DNA from: Pigmentiphaga aceris
GTDB lineage: Bacteria; Pseudomonadota; Gammaproteobacteria; Burkholderiales; Burkholderiaceae_B
Direction: 5' to 3'
Length of the DNA stretch: 64,000 nucleotides
Assembly: GCF_008119665.1 (NCBI RefSeq)
Contig: NZ_CP043046.1
Location: 2,294,001-2,358,000, forward strand
The notes below the pieces were generated by a model, which was given only the letters and a program-made list of their open reading frames with translations, had not been told where the DNA came from and searched no databases. The position numbers were made by a program, and so were the translations under genes. Each line of letters opens with the position of its first letter. Position 1 is the first letter of the stretch. Below are positions 43,038-52,340 of this stretch, in pieces.

Positions 43038-44201
43038 TTACTTGCGTTCGCCGATCGGCACGAACTTCAGATCTTCCGGGCCGGTGTAGTTGGCGCTCGG
43101 GCGGATGATCTTGTTGTCGATGCGTTGCTCGATGATGTGCGCCGACCAGCCGGCCGTACGCGCAATCACGAACAGCGGGGTGAACATGGCGGTGGGCACG
43201 CCCATCATGTGATAGCTGACCGCGCTGAACCAGTCCAGGTTCGGGAACATCTTCTTGATTTCCCACATGACCGTCTCAAGGCGCTCGGCAATGTCGTACA
43301 TCTTGGTGCTGCCCGCTTCGTCCGACAGCTCCTTGGCGACTTCCTTGATGACCTTGTTGCGCGGGTCGGAAACGGTATAGACCGGGTGACCGAAGCCGAT
43401 CACGACTTCCTTCTTTTCCACGCGCGCACGAATGTCGGCTTCGGCTTCGTCAGGCGTGTCATAACGCTTCTGGATGTCGAAGGCCACTTCGTTGGCACCA
43501 CCGTGCTTCGGGCCGCGCAGCGCGCCGATGCCACCGGTGATGGCGGAATAAATGTCCGAACCTGTGCCAGCGATCACGCGGCTGGTGAAGGTCGATGCAT
43601 TGAATTCGTGTTCTGCGTACAGGATCAGCGAGGTGTGCATCGCCTTGACCCAGCTTTCCTGCGGCGTCTTGCCATGCAGCAGCGACAGGAAATGACCGCC
43701 GATGCTGTCGTCGTCGGTTTCGACGTCGATGCGGGTGCCGTTATGGCTGAAGTGATACCAGTAGAGCAGGGCGGAGCCCAGCGATGCCAGCAGACGGTCG
43801 GCGATGTCGCGCGCGCCGGGGACGCTGTGATCGTCCTTCTCGGGCAGCACGCAACCCAGCACGGACACCGCGGTGCGCATCACGTCCATCGGGTGGCTGG
43901 CGGCGGGCAGGGCTTCCAAGGCGAGCATCAGGCTGGCAGGCAGACCGCGCAGGCTGCGCAGCTTTGCCTTGTAGCCGCGCAACTCGGCCTCGGTCGGCAG
44001 CTTGCCGTGGACCAGCAGGTAGGCAATTTCTTCGAATTCGCTGGTGTTGGCGATGTCGAGAATGTCGTAGCCGCGATAGTGCAGGTCGTTGCCGCTGCGA
44101 CCGACGCTACACAGCGCGGTATTGCCAGCGGTGACACCAGACAACGCAACGGATTTCTTGGGTTTGAAGCCAGCGGGTTGTTCGTTTTTTTGTTCGCTCA
44201 T
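43038..44201 (-). CDS. prpC: 2-methylcitrate synthase
   Basis: A 387-residue short-form citrate synthase that condenses propionyl-CoA with oxaloacetate. Catalytic residues are in [20 protein letters not shown] (His), GGANEVAF and GHPVY (His) and the Asp in PTAMFTPLF region. Length and position between prpB and prpD, together with a separate gltA at 52341, assign it to methylcitrate rather than citrate. Co-transcribed with prpB. Confidence 0.96.
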   Translation of the reverse strand: MSEQKNEQPAGFKPKKSVALSGVTAGNTALCSVGRSGNDLHYRGYDILDIANTSEFEEIAYLLVHGKLPTEAELRGYKAKLRSLRGLPASLMLALEALPAASHPMDVMRTAVSVLGCVLPEKDDHSVPGARDIADRLLASLGSALLYWYHFSHNGTRIDVETDDDSIGGHFLSLLHGKTPQESWVKAMHTSLILYAEHEFNASTFTSRVIAGTGSDIYSAITGGIGALRGPKHGGANEVAFDIQKRYDTPDEAEADIRARVEKKEVVIGFGHPVYTVSDPRNKVIKEVAKELSDEAGSTKMYDIAERLETVMWEIKKMFPNLDWFSAVSYHMMGVPTAMFTPLFVIARTAGWSAHIIEQRIDNKIIRPSANYTGPEDLKFVPIGERK

Positions 44202-44287
44202 ACTTGTCTCTCCTGGGTGATCGTTATTCGTCTTGCTTGATACGATGCTTGGTCGATGACGATGCGTGCTGCCGGACTGATCCCGCT

Positions 44288-45166
44288 TCAGCCGTGCTTC
44301 TGGGCGTACAGGGCGTCCAGATGAGATTCGAACTCGTGATAGCCGATACGTTCATACAATTCTTCGCGCGTCTGCATCTGGCCGACCACATTTTTCTGAT
44401 GGCCGTCCAGACGGATCGCGGTGTAGACGGCTTCGGCAGCCTTGTTGGCAGCACGGAACGCCGACAGCGGATACAGCACGATAGACACGCCTGAACCGGC
44501 CAGCTCCTGCACCGAGAACAGCGGCGTCTTGCCGAATTCGGTGATGTTGGCCAGCACCGGCACCTTCACGGCATCAACAAACTTGCGGTAGCTGTCCAAG
44601 TCGTAGGCGGCCTCGGCGAAGATCGAATCGGCACCGGCTTCCACATAGGCCAGCGAGCGTTCGATCGCGGCGTCCAAACCTTCGCTGGCGATGGCATCCG
44701 TACGAGCAATCAGGAAGAAGTCCGGATCGGTCTTGGCATCTGCCGCAGCCTTCACGCGGTCAACCATTTCCTGCTTGCTGACAATTTCCTTGCCCGGACG
44801 ATGGCCGCAGCGCTTGGCACCGGCCTGGTCTTCGATGTGGCAGGCGGCAGCACCGGCCTTGATCAGGCTTTTGACCGTGCGCGCAATATTGAATGCCGAC
44901 GGGCCGAAACCGGTGTCGATATCGACCAGCAACGGGGTATCGCAGACATCGGTGATGCGGCGCACGTCGATCAGCACGTCGTCCAGCGTATTGATGCCCA
45001 AGTCAGGCAATCCCAGCGAGCCAGCGGCAACCCCGCCACCCGACAGGTAGATCGCCTTGTAGCCGGCACGCTTGGCGAGCAGGGCGTGGTTGGCGTTGAT
45101 GGCCCCGATGACTTGCAGGGGCTGCTCGGCGACCAGCGCCTCGCGGAAACGTTTGCCGGCTGACAT
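44288..45166 (-). CDS. prpB: Methylisocitrate lyase
   Basis: A 292-residue lyase of the isocitrate lyase/PEP mutase superfamily that splits 2-methylisocitrate to pyruvate and succinate. The metal-binding DIDTGFG, the signature [12 protein letters not shown] (catalytic Cys) and [17 protein letters not shown] near the start are present. Stop and start spacing to the upstream citE-like gene is 3 nt, so they are tightly linked. Confidence 0.96.
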   Translation of the reverse strand: MSAGKRFREALVAEQPLQVIGAINANHALLAKRAGYKAIYLSGGGVAAGSLGLPDLGINTLDDVLIDVRRITDVCDTPLLVDIDTGFGPSAFNIARTVKSLIKAGAAACHIEDQAGAKRCGHRPGKEIVSKQEMVDRVKAAADAKTDPDFFLIARTDAIASEGLDAAIERSLAYVEAGADSIFAEAAYDLDSYRKFVDAVKVPVLANITEFGKTPLFSVQELAGSGVSIVLYPLSAFRAANKAAEAVYTAIRLDGHQKNVVGQMQTREELYERIGYHEFESHLDALYAQKHG

Positions 45167-45169
45167 GGT

Positions 45170-46192
45170 TCAAATCTCCTGGAAGAACTTGTTATTGATA
45201 TTCGAGGACAGGGCAATGCCGGCCGCGCGAGCGCGGCGTAGCACATCCCAGTAATAGCGGTAGCTGGCGCGGTCATGCAGCCGCGAGGCCTGGCCCGACG
45301 CATCGCTGTCGCGGATCGGGCCCCAATCGGCTTCAAGCGCTGCCAGCAAGATGCGTTCAGCATCCGCCACGTCTTGCGACGAGGGCGAAAACGCCGACAC
45401 GATCGGAGCAATCTGTGCCGGATGGATACTCCACATCCGGGTGAAGCCGAACTGGGCATGTGCCTGTTGTGCGGCCGTGGCAAGCAGATCGGGCTGGTCA
45501 AGTTCCATCACGACATTGTGTGAGGGCACTTTGCCATAGGCATGACAGGCGGCAGCGATCTCTGCCTTGGCACGTGCAACCAGCGTGTGCGAGAACTGGC
45601 CTTGCGCCGTCAGCGCGGCAGCGGGAATCGCGCCACGATGAGACGATACGAAGTCCATCAGCCCGAACGACAGGCTTTCGACGCGTGGGTGCGCGGCGAT
45701 ACGGAACACTTCGCGCAAGGCACCGTGCGTTTCGATCAGTACATGGACGGGCAGGGGCGTTGTGCGCCCGGCGACCATGCTGAGGTGGTCTACCGCATCG
45801 ACGGCACTGGTCACGTCGCTTGCAGTATTGACCTTGGGAATCATGATGTAGGCTAGGCGGTTGGCCGCCAGGCCCAGGATGACCTTCAGGTCTTCCATGA
45901 ATGCGGGGTGGTGCACGCTGTGCACCCGGACGCCAACGCGTCCGAACTTATTGGCGTCGCTGGCGGCAAGCTCACCGACCAGCGACGCGTGCTCGCGTTC
46001 CAGGCCCACGGCCGCCCCGTCCTCACAGTCGAGCGTGACATCGAAGTCCGGCGTGCCGGATTTCGCGCCGCGCTCGGCCTGCAGGGCGAGGCTCTTGCGC
46101 ATCAGTTTCTCGGAGCCAGCATAGTGGTCGCACACTGGCAGCACGACCGGCTGCCGGCCTGCTTCATGCAGTACCTTGGAGGGATGCGTCAT
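45170..46192 (-). CDS. HpcH/HpaI aldolase/citrate lyase family (CitE-like) protein
   Basis: A 340-residue TIM-barrel lyase with the CitE-type blocks VTLDCEDGAAVG, YIMIPKV, VLIETHGALREV and RMWSIHPAQI. Relatives cleave malyl-CoA, methylmalyl-CoA or citramalyl-CoA. It is embedded between mdh and prpB (15 and 3 nt gaps), which suggests a role linked to propionate or C4/C5 acid metabolism. There is no citF, so it is not part of a classic citrate lyase. Confidence 0.9.
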   Translation of the reverse strand: MTHPSKVLHEAGRQPVVLPVCDHYAGSEKLMRKSLALQAERGAKSGTPDFDVTLDCEDGAAVGLEREHASLVGELAASDANKFGRVGVRVHSVHHPAFMEDLKVILGLAANRLAYIMIPKVNTASDVTSAVDAVDHLSMVAGRTTPLPVHVLIETHGALREVFRIAAHPRVESLSFGLMDFVSSHRGAIPAAALTAQGQFSHTLVARAKAEIAAACHAYGKVPSHNVVMELDQPDLLATAAQQAHAQFGFTRMWSIHPAQIAPIVSAFSPSSQDVADAERILLAALEADWGPIRDSDASGQASRLHDRASYRYYWDVLRRARAAGIALSSNINNKFFQEI

Positions 46193-46207
46193 CGTGGGCC
46201 GCGCGCC

Positions 46208-47197
46208 TTAACCGAGCAGGTGCTTGACGCCGTCGCGCTCTTCGAGCAGCTCGTTCAGCGTGAAGTCCAGACGTTCGCGCGAGAAGCTGTCGATTTCCAG
46301 ATCCTTGATGCGCGTGTACTTGCCGTTCTCGGTCGTGACCGGCACGCCGTAGATGATGCCTTCGGGGATGCCGTAGGAACCATCGGACGGAACGCCCATG
46401 GTGACCCACTCACCGTTGCTGCCCAGCACCCAGTCGCGGATGTGGTCGATGGCGGCGTTGGCAGCCGAAGCAGCCGACGACAGGCCACGGGCTTCGATGA
46501 TGGCTGCGCCACGCTTGCCAACGGTCGGCAGGAAGGTGTCGCGGTTCCAGGCTTCGTCGTTCACCAGGGTCTTGGCGTCCTGGCCGTCGATCGAGGCGAA
46601 ACGGTAGTCGGGGTACATCGTGGGCGAGTGGTTGCCCCAGACGACCAGCTTCTTGATCGACGCCACCGGCTTGCCAGTCTTGGCGGCCAGTTGCGACAGT
46701 GCGCGGTTGTGATCCAGACGCAGCATCGCGGTGAAGTTCTCGGCCGGCAGGTCCGGTGCCGATTGCTGGGCGATGTAGGCGTTGGTGTTGGCCGGGTTGC
46801 CGACCACGAGCACCTTGACGTCACGGCTGGCGACGGCGTTCAGTGCCTTGCCTTGAGCGGTGAAAATCTGTGCGTTGACGGTCAGCAGGTCCTTGCGTTC
46901 CATGCCGGGGCCGCGCGGACGGGCACCGACCAGCAGGGCAATGTCTGCGTCCTTGAAGGCGGTCAGCGGATCGCCGTGTGCAGTGACTTCCTGCAGCAGC
47001 GGGAAAGCGCAGTCATCCAGCTCCATGATCACGCCCTTGAGCGCCTTTTGCGCCTTTTCGTCGGGGATTTCGAGGAGTTGGAGAATGACCGGCTGGTCCT
47101 TGCCGAGCATTTCGCCGGAGGCGATGCGGAACAGCAGGGCGTAGCCGATCTGGCCGGCGGCGCCGGTTACGGCGACGCGCACAGCGGGCTTGGTCAT
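46208..47197 (-). CDS. mdh: Malate dehydrogenase
   Basis: A 329-residue NAD-dependent enzyme oxidising malate to oxaloacetate. Motifs are [17 protein letters not shown] (nucleotide binding), [29 protein letters not shown] and [13 protein letters not shown] with the catalytic His. ATG at 47197 begins [10 protein letters not shown]. It is the first gene of the mdh-citE-prpBCD-acnA operon and starts 321 bases from the divergent gntR. Confidence 0.97.
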   Translation of the reverse strand: MTKPAVRVAVTGAAGQIGYALLFRIASGEMLGKDQPVILQLLEIPDEKAQKALKGVIMELDDCAFPLLQEVTAHGDPLTAFKDADIALLVGARPRGPGMERKDLLTVNAQIFTAQGKALNAVASRDVKVLVVGNPANTNAYIAQQSAPDLPAENFTAMLRLDHNRALSQLAAKTGKPVASIKKLVVWGNHSPTMYPDYRFASIDGQDAKTLVNDEAWNRDTFLPTVGKRGAAIIEARGLSSAASAANAAIDHIRDWVLGSNGEWVTMGVPSDGSYGIPEGIIYGVPVTTENGKYTRIKDLEIDSFSRERLDFTLNELLEERDGVKHLLG

Positions 47198-47518
47198 GTA
47201 TATCTCCGAAGCGGGAAGAAGGGGGTGGGGGTCAAAGTGTACTGCCGTGACCATGCCGCAGACGAGTCAGCGGGGGTATCGCGGCAGATGGGGGAATAAT
47301 GTAGATCAGGGGACGCGCCGCCGGCGCTGGGGAATAGGTCGCCCTCGTGAGGGCACGCCTGGGAAAAGGCGTAACGCAAGGTGGCTCGGCGGGCATTCAT
47401 GAACATGGCTACCCAGTGTAGGAAAAGAGCCTGGGGGCGTCAATATTTATATCTTATGTCTTATGTAAGACATGGGTCTGAATGGACACTTTGATGCCGG
47501 CTGTGACACAATCGCTGC
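47198..47518. promoter_or_regulatory. Divergent mdh/gntR control region
   Basis: This 321-base gap has no supported gene. It contains promoters for both directions by necessity. The stretch 47441-47480 is AT-rich against a GC-rich background and holds the palindrome described separately. No other repeated structure was seen. Confidence 0.6.
47456..47473. promoter_or_regulatory. Perfect 18-bp palindrome, candidate GntR operator
   Basis: ATGTCTTA-TG-TAAGACAT is fully symmetric. A further CTTATGT just before makes a direct repeat. Symmetry, AT-richness and a position 46 bases before the gntR start suit a HutC-type GntR site. Binding is inferred. Confidence 0.55.
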
Positions 47519-48319
47519 ATGTCAGCAATCCGTACTCCCCACGCCGCCTCCCGCCGAGCACGCGGCCAGGACGCCCGCGCACCACGCGCTGGAAGCGCCA
47601 CGGGAGCCGCATTCAGCCCGCTTTACCGTCAGATCAAGGCCCTTATCCTGCAGGGACTCGACCGTGGCGAGTGGAAGCCAGGCGAGGCAATCCCTTCCGA
47701 GATGGATCTGGCAGCCCGATTCCAAGTCAGCCAGGGCACCGTCCGCAAGGCGGTCGATGAGCTGGCTGCCGATAATATCCTGGTCCGTCGGCAAGGCAAG
47801 GGCACGTTCGTTGCAACGCACCATGAAGAGCAGGTGCGTTTCCGTTTCCTGCGTCTGGCTCCCGACAACGGCAACCCGTCACCTGCGTCCAGTCGCGTCC
47901 TGGAATGCCGCCGTCTGCGTGCGCCGGCAGACGTTGCACGCATGCTTGAGCTGCGGGCGGGCGACAGCGTGGTACAAGTTCGCCGCGTGCTGTCGTTCAA
48001 CGACGTGCCGACCATTCTCGACGAAATCTGGCTGCCCGGTACCTTGTTCAAGGGTCTGAGCTACGAACGCCTGTCTGTGTACCGCGGGCCGATGTACGGA
48101 TTGTTCGAGACCGAATTCGGCATCAGCATGATCCGTGCTGAAGAAAAGATCCGTGCGGTAGCCGCCTCTGACGCCGATGCAAGCGTGCTTGGCGTTGCCG
48201 CCGGGCTGCCGTTGCTGTCGGTCGAGCGCGTCTCCTACACCTATGGCGACCGTCCGGTCGAGCTTCGTCGTGGCTTGTACATCACGGCGGATCATTACTA
48301 CCGGAATAGTCTGAATTGA
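47519..48319 (+). CDS. GntR-family regulator, HutC/UTRA type
   Basis: A 266-residue regulator: N-terminal winged helix (about 30-98, PLYRQIKALILQGLDRGEW, IPSEMDLAARFQVSQGTVRKAVDEL, VRRQGKGTFV) and a UTRA effector domain (about 120-262). The ATG at 47519 gives a basic, unstructured 30-residue leader. Placed between the mdh-prp-acnA operon and sdhC, it is a good candidate to sense a TCA or methylcitrate-cycle intermediate and control both. Confidence 0.93.
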   Translation: MSAIRTPHAASRRARGQDARAPRAGSATGAAFSPLYRQIKALILQGLDRGEWKPGEAIPSEMDLAARFQVSQGTVRKAVDELAADNILVRRQGKGTFVATHHEEQVRFRFLRLAPDNGNPSPASSRVLECRRLRAPADVARMLELRAGDSVVQVRRVLSFNDVPTILDEIWLPGTLFKGLSYERLSVYRGPMYGLFETEFGISMIRAEEKIRAVAASDADASVLGVAAGLPLLSVERVSYTYGDRPVELRRGLYITADHYYRNSLN

Positions 48320-48580
48320 TACGCCAGGATGTGCCGCGGATGAAACGATTTGATGCAAGGGGGGCGATGCGCGAAAATAGCGCGTTTTTCTGAATTCGGT
48401 CGCCCGCCAACGTTGGAATCATGCGATTCCTGCGTATGGGCTGCAGCCTGCTGCTGCGCAATGTAACGGGAAGCGTGCATCATGCGCACGCCGATGGTGT
48501 CAGGTGTTTCTGTCTGTGCCATGTGTCTGTCCATCCCGCCCGCAGCCGGCACCAAGCTTGTCACTTTCTCTGAGGTCGTA

Positions 48581-48994
48581 ATGTCCGACTCCGCTGCAAA
48601 ACCCCGTCCGCAGTTCCGCAATCTGTCGCTAACGCAATTGGCGTCGTACCGCTTGCCGCTCGCCGGCAAGGTGTCGATTCTTCATCGCATCAGCGGCATC
48701 GGTCTGTTCCTGGCTCTGCCCATCATCCTGTTGCCCCTGTTCGAGAAGAGCGTGCTGTCCGAGACGTCCTTCATGCAGTTCCGCGACATCGTGTCATACC
48801 CCCTCGTCAAGCTCGTGGCCCTCTGTTTGATCTGGGCGTATCTGCATCACTTCTGTGCAGGTATCCGTTTCCTGGTGCTCGACATGCACATCGGAACCGA
48901 AAAGTACGCCGCGCAAAAGAGTGCCGCTTCGGTGCTGGTGGCCAGCCTGCTGCTGACCCTGGTATTCGGTCTCAAGTTGTTCGGAGTGTTCTGA
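48581..48994 (+). CDS. sdhC: Succinate dehydrogenase cytochrome b556 subunit
   Basis: A 137-residue membrane anchor with three hydrophobic helices. It carries the SILHRISGIGLFL block and the heme-ligand His in YLHHFCAGIRFLVLD. ATG at 48581 has GAGG about 6 nt upstream; the upstream in-frame extension is unlikely. TGA overlaps the sdhD ATG by one base. First gene of sdhCDAB-sdhE-gltA. Confidence 0.95.
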   Translation: MSDSAAKPRPQFRNLSLTQLASYRLPLAGKVSILHRISGIGLFLALPIILLPLFEKSVLSETSFMQFRDIVSYPLVKLVALCLIWAYLHHFCAGIRFLVLDMHIGTEKYAAQKSAASVLVASLLLTLVFGLKLFGVF

Positions 48995-49374
48995 TGTCTG
49001 CGAAAAATTTTGGTTCCAAGCGCCTCGTCGTCGGTGCGCACTACGGTCTGACGGACTGGATCGCCCAGCGCGTCACCGCCATCATCATGGCGGTCTACAC
49101 CCTGGTTCTGCTGGTCGCCGTGCTGATCATGCCGGAATTCACCTACTCGAACTGGGTACGTGTTTTCAATTTCACCGTGCTGAGCTTCCCGCTCGGCAAG
49201 ATGCTCGCGTTCCTGACCTTCGTGTCGCTCGCTTATCACGCCTGGGTTGGCGTGCGTGACATCTGGATGGACTACGTTCGCCACCTGGGCCTGCGTCTGT
49301 TCCTGACGGTGTTGACCGTTCTCTGGCTGGTGGCGTCTGTCATCTATGCCGCACAAATTCTCTGGAGTATCTGA
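48994..49374 (+). CDS. sdhD: Succinate dehydrogenase membrane anchor subunit
   Basis: A 126-residue protein with three membrane helices (about 25-45, 58-78 and 95-118), and LVVGAHYGLTDWIAQRVTAI near the start. The histidine in SLAYHAWVGVRDIWMDY is the expected heme/quinone-site residue. It anchors SdhAB with SdhC and passes electrons to ubiquinone. Stop and sdhA start are separated by 3 nt. Confidence 0.94.
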   Translation: MSAKNFGSKRLVVGAHYGLTDWIAQRVTAIIMAVYTLVLLVAVLIMPEFTYSNWVRVFNFTVLSFPLGKMLAFLTFVSLAYHAWVGVRDIWMDYVRHLGLRLFLTVLTVLWLVASVIYAAQILWSI

Positions 49375-49377
49375 GCC

Positions 49378-51156
49378 GTGGCCGCAGTCAAGAAATCTCT
49401 CCCGCGCCGCCAGTTCGATGTGGTGGTAGTCGGTGCCGGCGGCTCCGGCATGCGTTGCTCGCTGCAACTCGCCCAGGCTGGCCTGAATGTCGCCGTGCTG
49501 TCCAAAGTCTTCCCGACGCGCTCGCATACCGTTGCCGCGCAGGGTGGTGTGGGTGCATCGCTGGGCAACATGAGCGAAGACAACTGGTACTGGCACATGT
49601 TCGACACCGTCAAGGGGTCGGATTGGCTGGGTGACCAGGACGCCATCGAATACATGTGCCGTGAAGCCACCAATGCAGTCTACGAGCTTGAGCACTTCGG
49701 CATGCCGTTCGACCGCAACCCGGATGGCACCATCTACCAGCGTCCGTTCGGTGGGCACACCGCGAACTTCGGCGAAAAGCCGGTGCAACGCGCCTGTGCT
49801 GCTGCTGACCGTACCGGCCACGCACTGCTGCACACGCTGTATCAGCGCAACGTCGCTGCGCGCACCCAGTTCTTCGTGGAATGGATGGCGCTCGACCTGA
49901 TCCGCAATCAGGCCGGCGACGTGCTGGGCGTGACCGCGCTGGAAATGGAAACCGGCGAGATCTACATCTTCGAAGCCAAGACCACGGTGCTGGCCACCGG
50001 CGGTGCAGGCCGCATCTGGCAAGCCTCGACCAACGCCTTCATCAACACTGGTGACGGCCTGGGCATGGCGGCACGTGCAGGTCTGCCGCTGGAAGACATG
50101 GAATTCTGGCAATTCCACCCGACCGGCGTGGCCGGCGCGGGCGTGCTGATTACCGAAGGCGTGCGTGGCGAAGGCGGCATCCTGTTGAACAAGGATGGCG
50201 AACGCTTCATGGAGCGCTATGCGCCCACGCTGAAGGACCTGGCACCGCGTGACTTCGTGTCGCGCTCGATGGACCAGGAAATCAAGGAAGGTCGCGGTGC
50301 AGGCCCCAACGGTGACTACGTGCTGCTGAAGCTCGATCACCTGGGTGCCGACGTGATCCAGAAGCGTCTGCCGTCGATCCGCGAAATCGCGATCAAGTTC
50401 GGCAACGTCGATCCGATCAAGGAACCGATTCCGGTCGTCCCGACCATTCACTACCAGATGGGCGGCGTGCCGACCAACATTCACGCCCAGGTGGTCACGA
50501 CCATCAATGGCGAGAACAAGGTGGTCAACGGTCTGTATGCAATCGGCGAATGCGCCTGCGTGTCGGTCCACGGCGCAAACCGCCTGGGTACCAACTCGCT
50601 GCTCGACCTGATCGTCTTCGGTCGTGCTGCAGGCAACCACATCGTCAAGTCCGAAGCCGTTCATGCGCATGCGCATCAGCCGCTGCCGGGCGACGCCGCC
50701 GACTTCACGCTGGGCCGCACCTCGCGCCTGGAATCGCGTACCAGCGGCGAAAAGACGCAGCTGGTCGCTGGCGACATCCGCAAGTCGATGCAATACCACT
50801 GCGGCGTGTTCCGCACCCAGGAATTGCTCGACAAGGGTGTGAAGGACATCTACGAAATCACGGCTCGCGCTGCCGACATCTACATCGACGACAAGTCGAA
50901 GGTGTTCAACACCGCCCGCGTGGAAGCGCTGGAAGTCGACAACCTGATCGAAGTGGCCAAGGCAACCATCACCTCGGCAGCTGCACGTGACGAAAGCCGT
51001 GGCGCACATGCGCACCGCGACTTCCCGAACCGTGACGACCAGAAGTGGCTGCGCCACACCCTGTGGTACTCGGAGAACAACCGTCTCGACTACAAGCCGG
51101 TGCAAATGCAGCCGCTGACCGTCGAATCGTTCCCGCCGAAGGCCCGTACGTTCTAA
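49378..51156 (+). CDS. sdhA: Succinate dehydrogenase flavoprotein subunit
   Basis: A 592-residue flavoprotein that oxidises succinate to fumarate. The dinucleotide fold VVVVGAGGSGMRCSLQLA opens it; FAD attaches at His in RSHTVAAQGGVGA. Substrate-binding blocks include FWQFHPTGVAGAGVLITEG, GGVPTNIHAQV and HGANRLGTNSLLDL. Starts with GTG at 49378. A 10-bp hairpin lies in the 111-nt gap before sdhB. Confidence 0.97.
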   Translation: MAAVKKSLPRRQFDVVVVGAGGSGMRCSLQLAQAGLNVAVLSKVFPTRSHTVAAQGGVGASLGNMSEDNWYWHMFDTVKGSDWLGDQDAIEYMCREATNAVYELEHFGMPFDRNPDGTIYQRPFGGHTANFGEKPVQRACAAADRTGHALLHTLYQRNVAARTQFFVEWMALDLIRNQAGDVLGVTALEMETGEIYIFEAKTTVLATGGAGRIWQASTNAFINTGDGLGMAARAGLPLEDMEFWQFHPTGVAGAGVLITEGVRGEGGILLNKDGERFMERYAPTLKDLAPRDFVSRSMDQEIKEGRGAGPNGDYVLLKLDHLGADVIQKRLPSIREIAIKFGNVDPIKEPIPVVPTIHYQMGGVPTNIHAQVVTTINGENKVVNGLYAIGECACVSVHGANRLGTNSLLDLIVFGRAAGNHIVKSEAVHAHAHQPLPGDAADFTLGRTSRLESRTSGEKTQLVAGDIRKSMQYHCGVFRTQELLDKGVKDIYEITARAADIYIDDKSKVFNTARVEALEVDNLIEVAKATITSAAARDESRGAHAHRDFPNRDDQKWLRHTLWYSENNRLDYKPVQMQPLTVESFPPKARTF

Positions 51157-51174
51157 GCGCAACGACTTTCCTGG

Positions 51175-51197
51175 CCGCGGACGGACACCGTCCGCGG
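51175..51197 (+). promoter_or_regulatory. Intercistronic hairpin between sdhA and sdhB
   Basis: CCGCGGACGG pairs with CCGTCCGCGG across an ACA loop, a perfect 10-bp GC-rich stem 18 bases after the sdhA stop. No T-run follows. It could protect the upstream mRNA from 3' exonucleases or tune sdhB output. Confidence 0.6.
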
Positions 51198-51267
51198 TTC
51201 AACTCGCAGTTCAAATAATTCCTGTCGAGCCGGCCTCATCGGGCCGGACGACAACGCAGGGGCAGCC

Positions 51268-51984
51268 ATGAGCACCAAACGTGTCATGAAGTTTGAGATC
51301 TACCGCTACGATCCGGACAAGGACGAGCGTCCGTACATGCAAAAGCTCGAAGTCACCCTCGAGCCGACCGACAAGATGTTGCTCGACGCACTGGTGCGCA
51401 TCAAGGCCGACGTGGACGACAGCCTGGCGCTGCGTCGCTCGTGCCGTGAAGGCGTGTGCGGTTCCGACGCCATGAACATCAATGGCAAGAACGGCCTCGC
51501 CTGCATTACCAACCTGCTCGAACTGAAAGAGCCGGTTGTATTGCGTCCGCTGCCGGGTCTGCCGGTCATTCGCGACCTGATCGTCGACATGACCCACTTC
51601 TTCAACCAGTACCACTCGGTGAAGCCCTTCCTGATCAACGATTCCATCGCGCCCGAGAAAGAGCGCCTGCAATCGCCGGAAGCGCGCGAGGAACTCGACG
51701 GCCTGTACGAGTGCATTCTCTGTGCCTGCTGCTCGACGTCCTGCCCGTCGTTCTGGTGGAACCCGGACAAGTTCGTGGGCCCGGCCGGCCTGCTGCAAGC
51801 CTATCGTTTCATCGCGGACAGCCGCGACGAAGCCACTGGCCAGCGCCTGGACAACCTGGAAGATCCGTACCGCCTCTTCCGCTGCCACACCATCATGAAT
51901 TGCGTCGACGTCTGTCCCAAGGGTCTGAATCCGACCCGTGCGATCGGCAAGATCAAGGAATTGATGGTCCGGCGGGCTGTCTGA
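51268..51984 (+). CDS. sdhB: Succinate dehydrogenase iron-sulfur subunit
   Basis: A 238-residue electron-transfer subunit. Cysteines for [2Fe-2S] are in [12 protein letters not shown] and NGLAC, for [4Fe-4S] in [12 protein letters not shown], and for [3Fe-4S] in [17 protein letters not shown]. Passes electrons from FAD to the quinone site. Its TGA overlaps the sdhE ATG by one base. Confidence 0.97.
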   Translation: MSTKRVMKFEIYRYDPDKDERPYMQKLEVTLEPTDKMLLDALVRIKADVDDSLALRRSCREGVCGSDAMNINGKNGLACITNLLELKEPVVLRPLPGLPVIRDLIVDMTHFFNQYHSVKPFLINDSIAPEKERLQSPEAREELDGLYECILCACCSTSCPSFWWNPDKFVGPAGLLQAYRFIADSRDEATGQRLDNLEDPYRLFRCHTIMNCVDVCPKGLNPTRAIGKIKELMVRRAV

Positions 51985-52253
51985 TGATTGATATGGAAGG
52001 CGTCAAGCCTACCGACCGCGTGCGTTTGCGCTGGCGTTCACGCCGCGGTTTGCTCGAAAACGACTTGATCATCACCCGGTTTCTGGACGCCCACGAAGCG
52101 TCCTTGACCCAGGATGACGTCGTCGCGCTCAGTCAGCTGCTCGACCTGACCGACACCGATTTGCTCGATTACATCCTGGGCAAAAAAGAGTTGCCGGTCG
52201 GGGAATATGATGCGGCTGCCCGAGCCATGCTTGACCGATTGCGCCAGGCCTGA
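51984..52253 (+). CDS. sdhE: FAD assembly factor SdhE
   Basis: An 89-residue helical protein that promotes covalent flavin attachment to SdhA. The RGxxE signature is present as RGLLENDLII (about residue 21), followed by FLDAHEASL and LLDLTDTDLLDYILG. The ATG at 51984 overlaps the sdhB stop, fixing the start. Confidence 0.93.
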   Translation: MIDMEGVKPTDRVRLRWRSRRGLLENDLIITRFLDAHEASLTQDDVVALSQLLDLTDTDLLDYILGKKELPVGEYDAAARAMLDRLRQA

Positions 52254-52340
52254 CCGATTCGCCGACGCATGGGTGCGCCCCGCGACCCTATCCGGGCAGG
52301 GGCGTTCCGTAACCACACTATTCGCGAGAAGGAAGTATCG

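Noticed and set aside
48847..51162. Long minus-strand frame antisense to sdhD and sdhA
   Set aside because: Shadow of the sdh genes; no conserved motifs.
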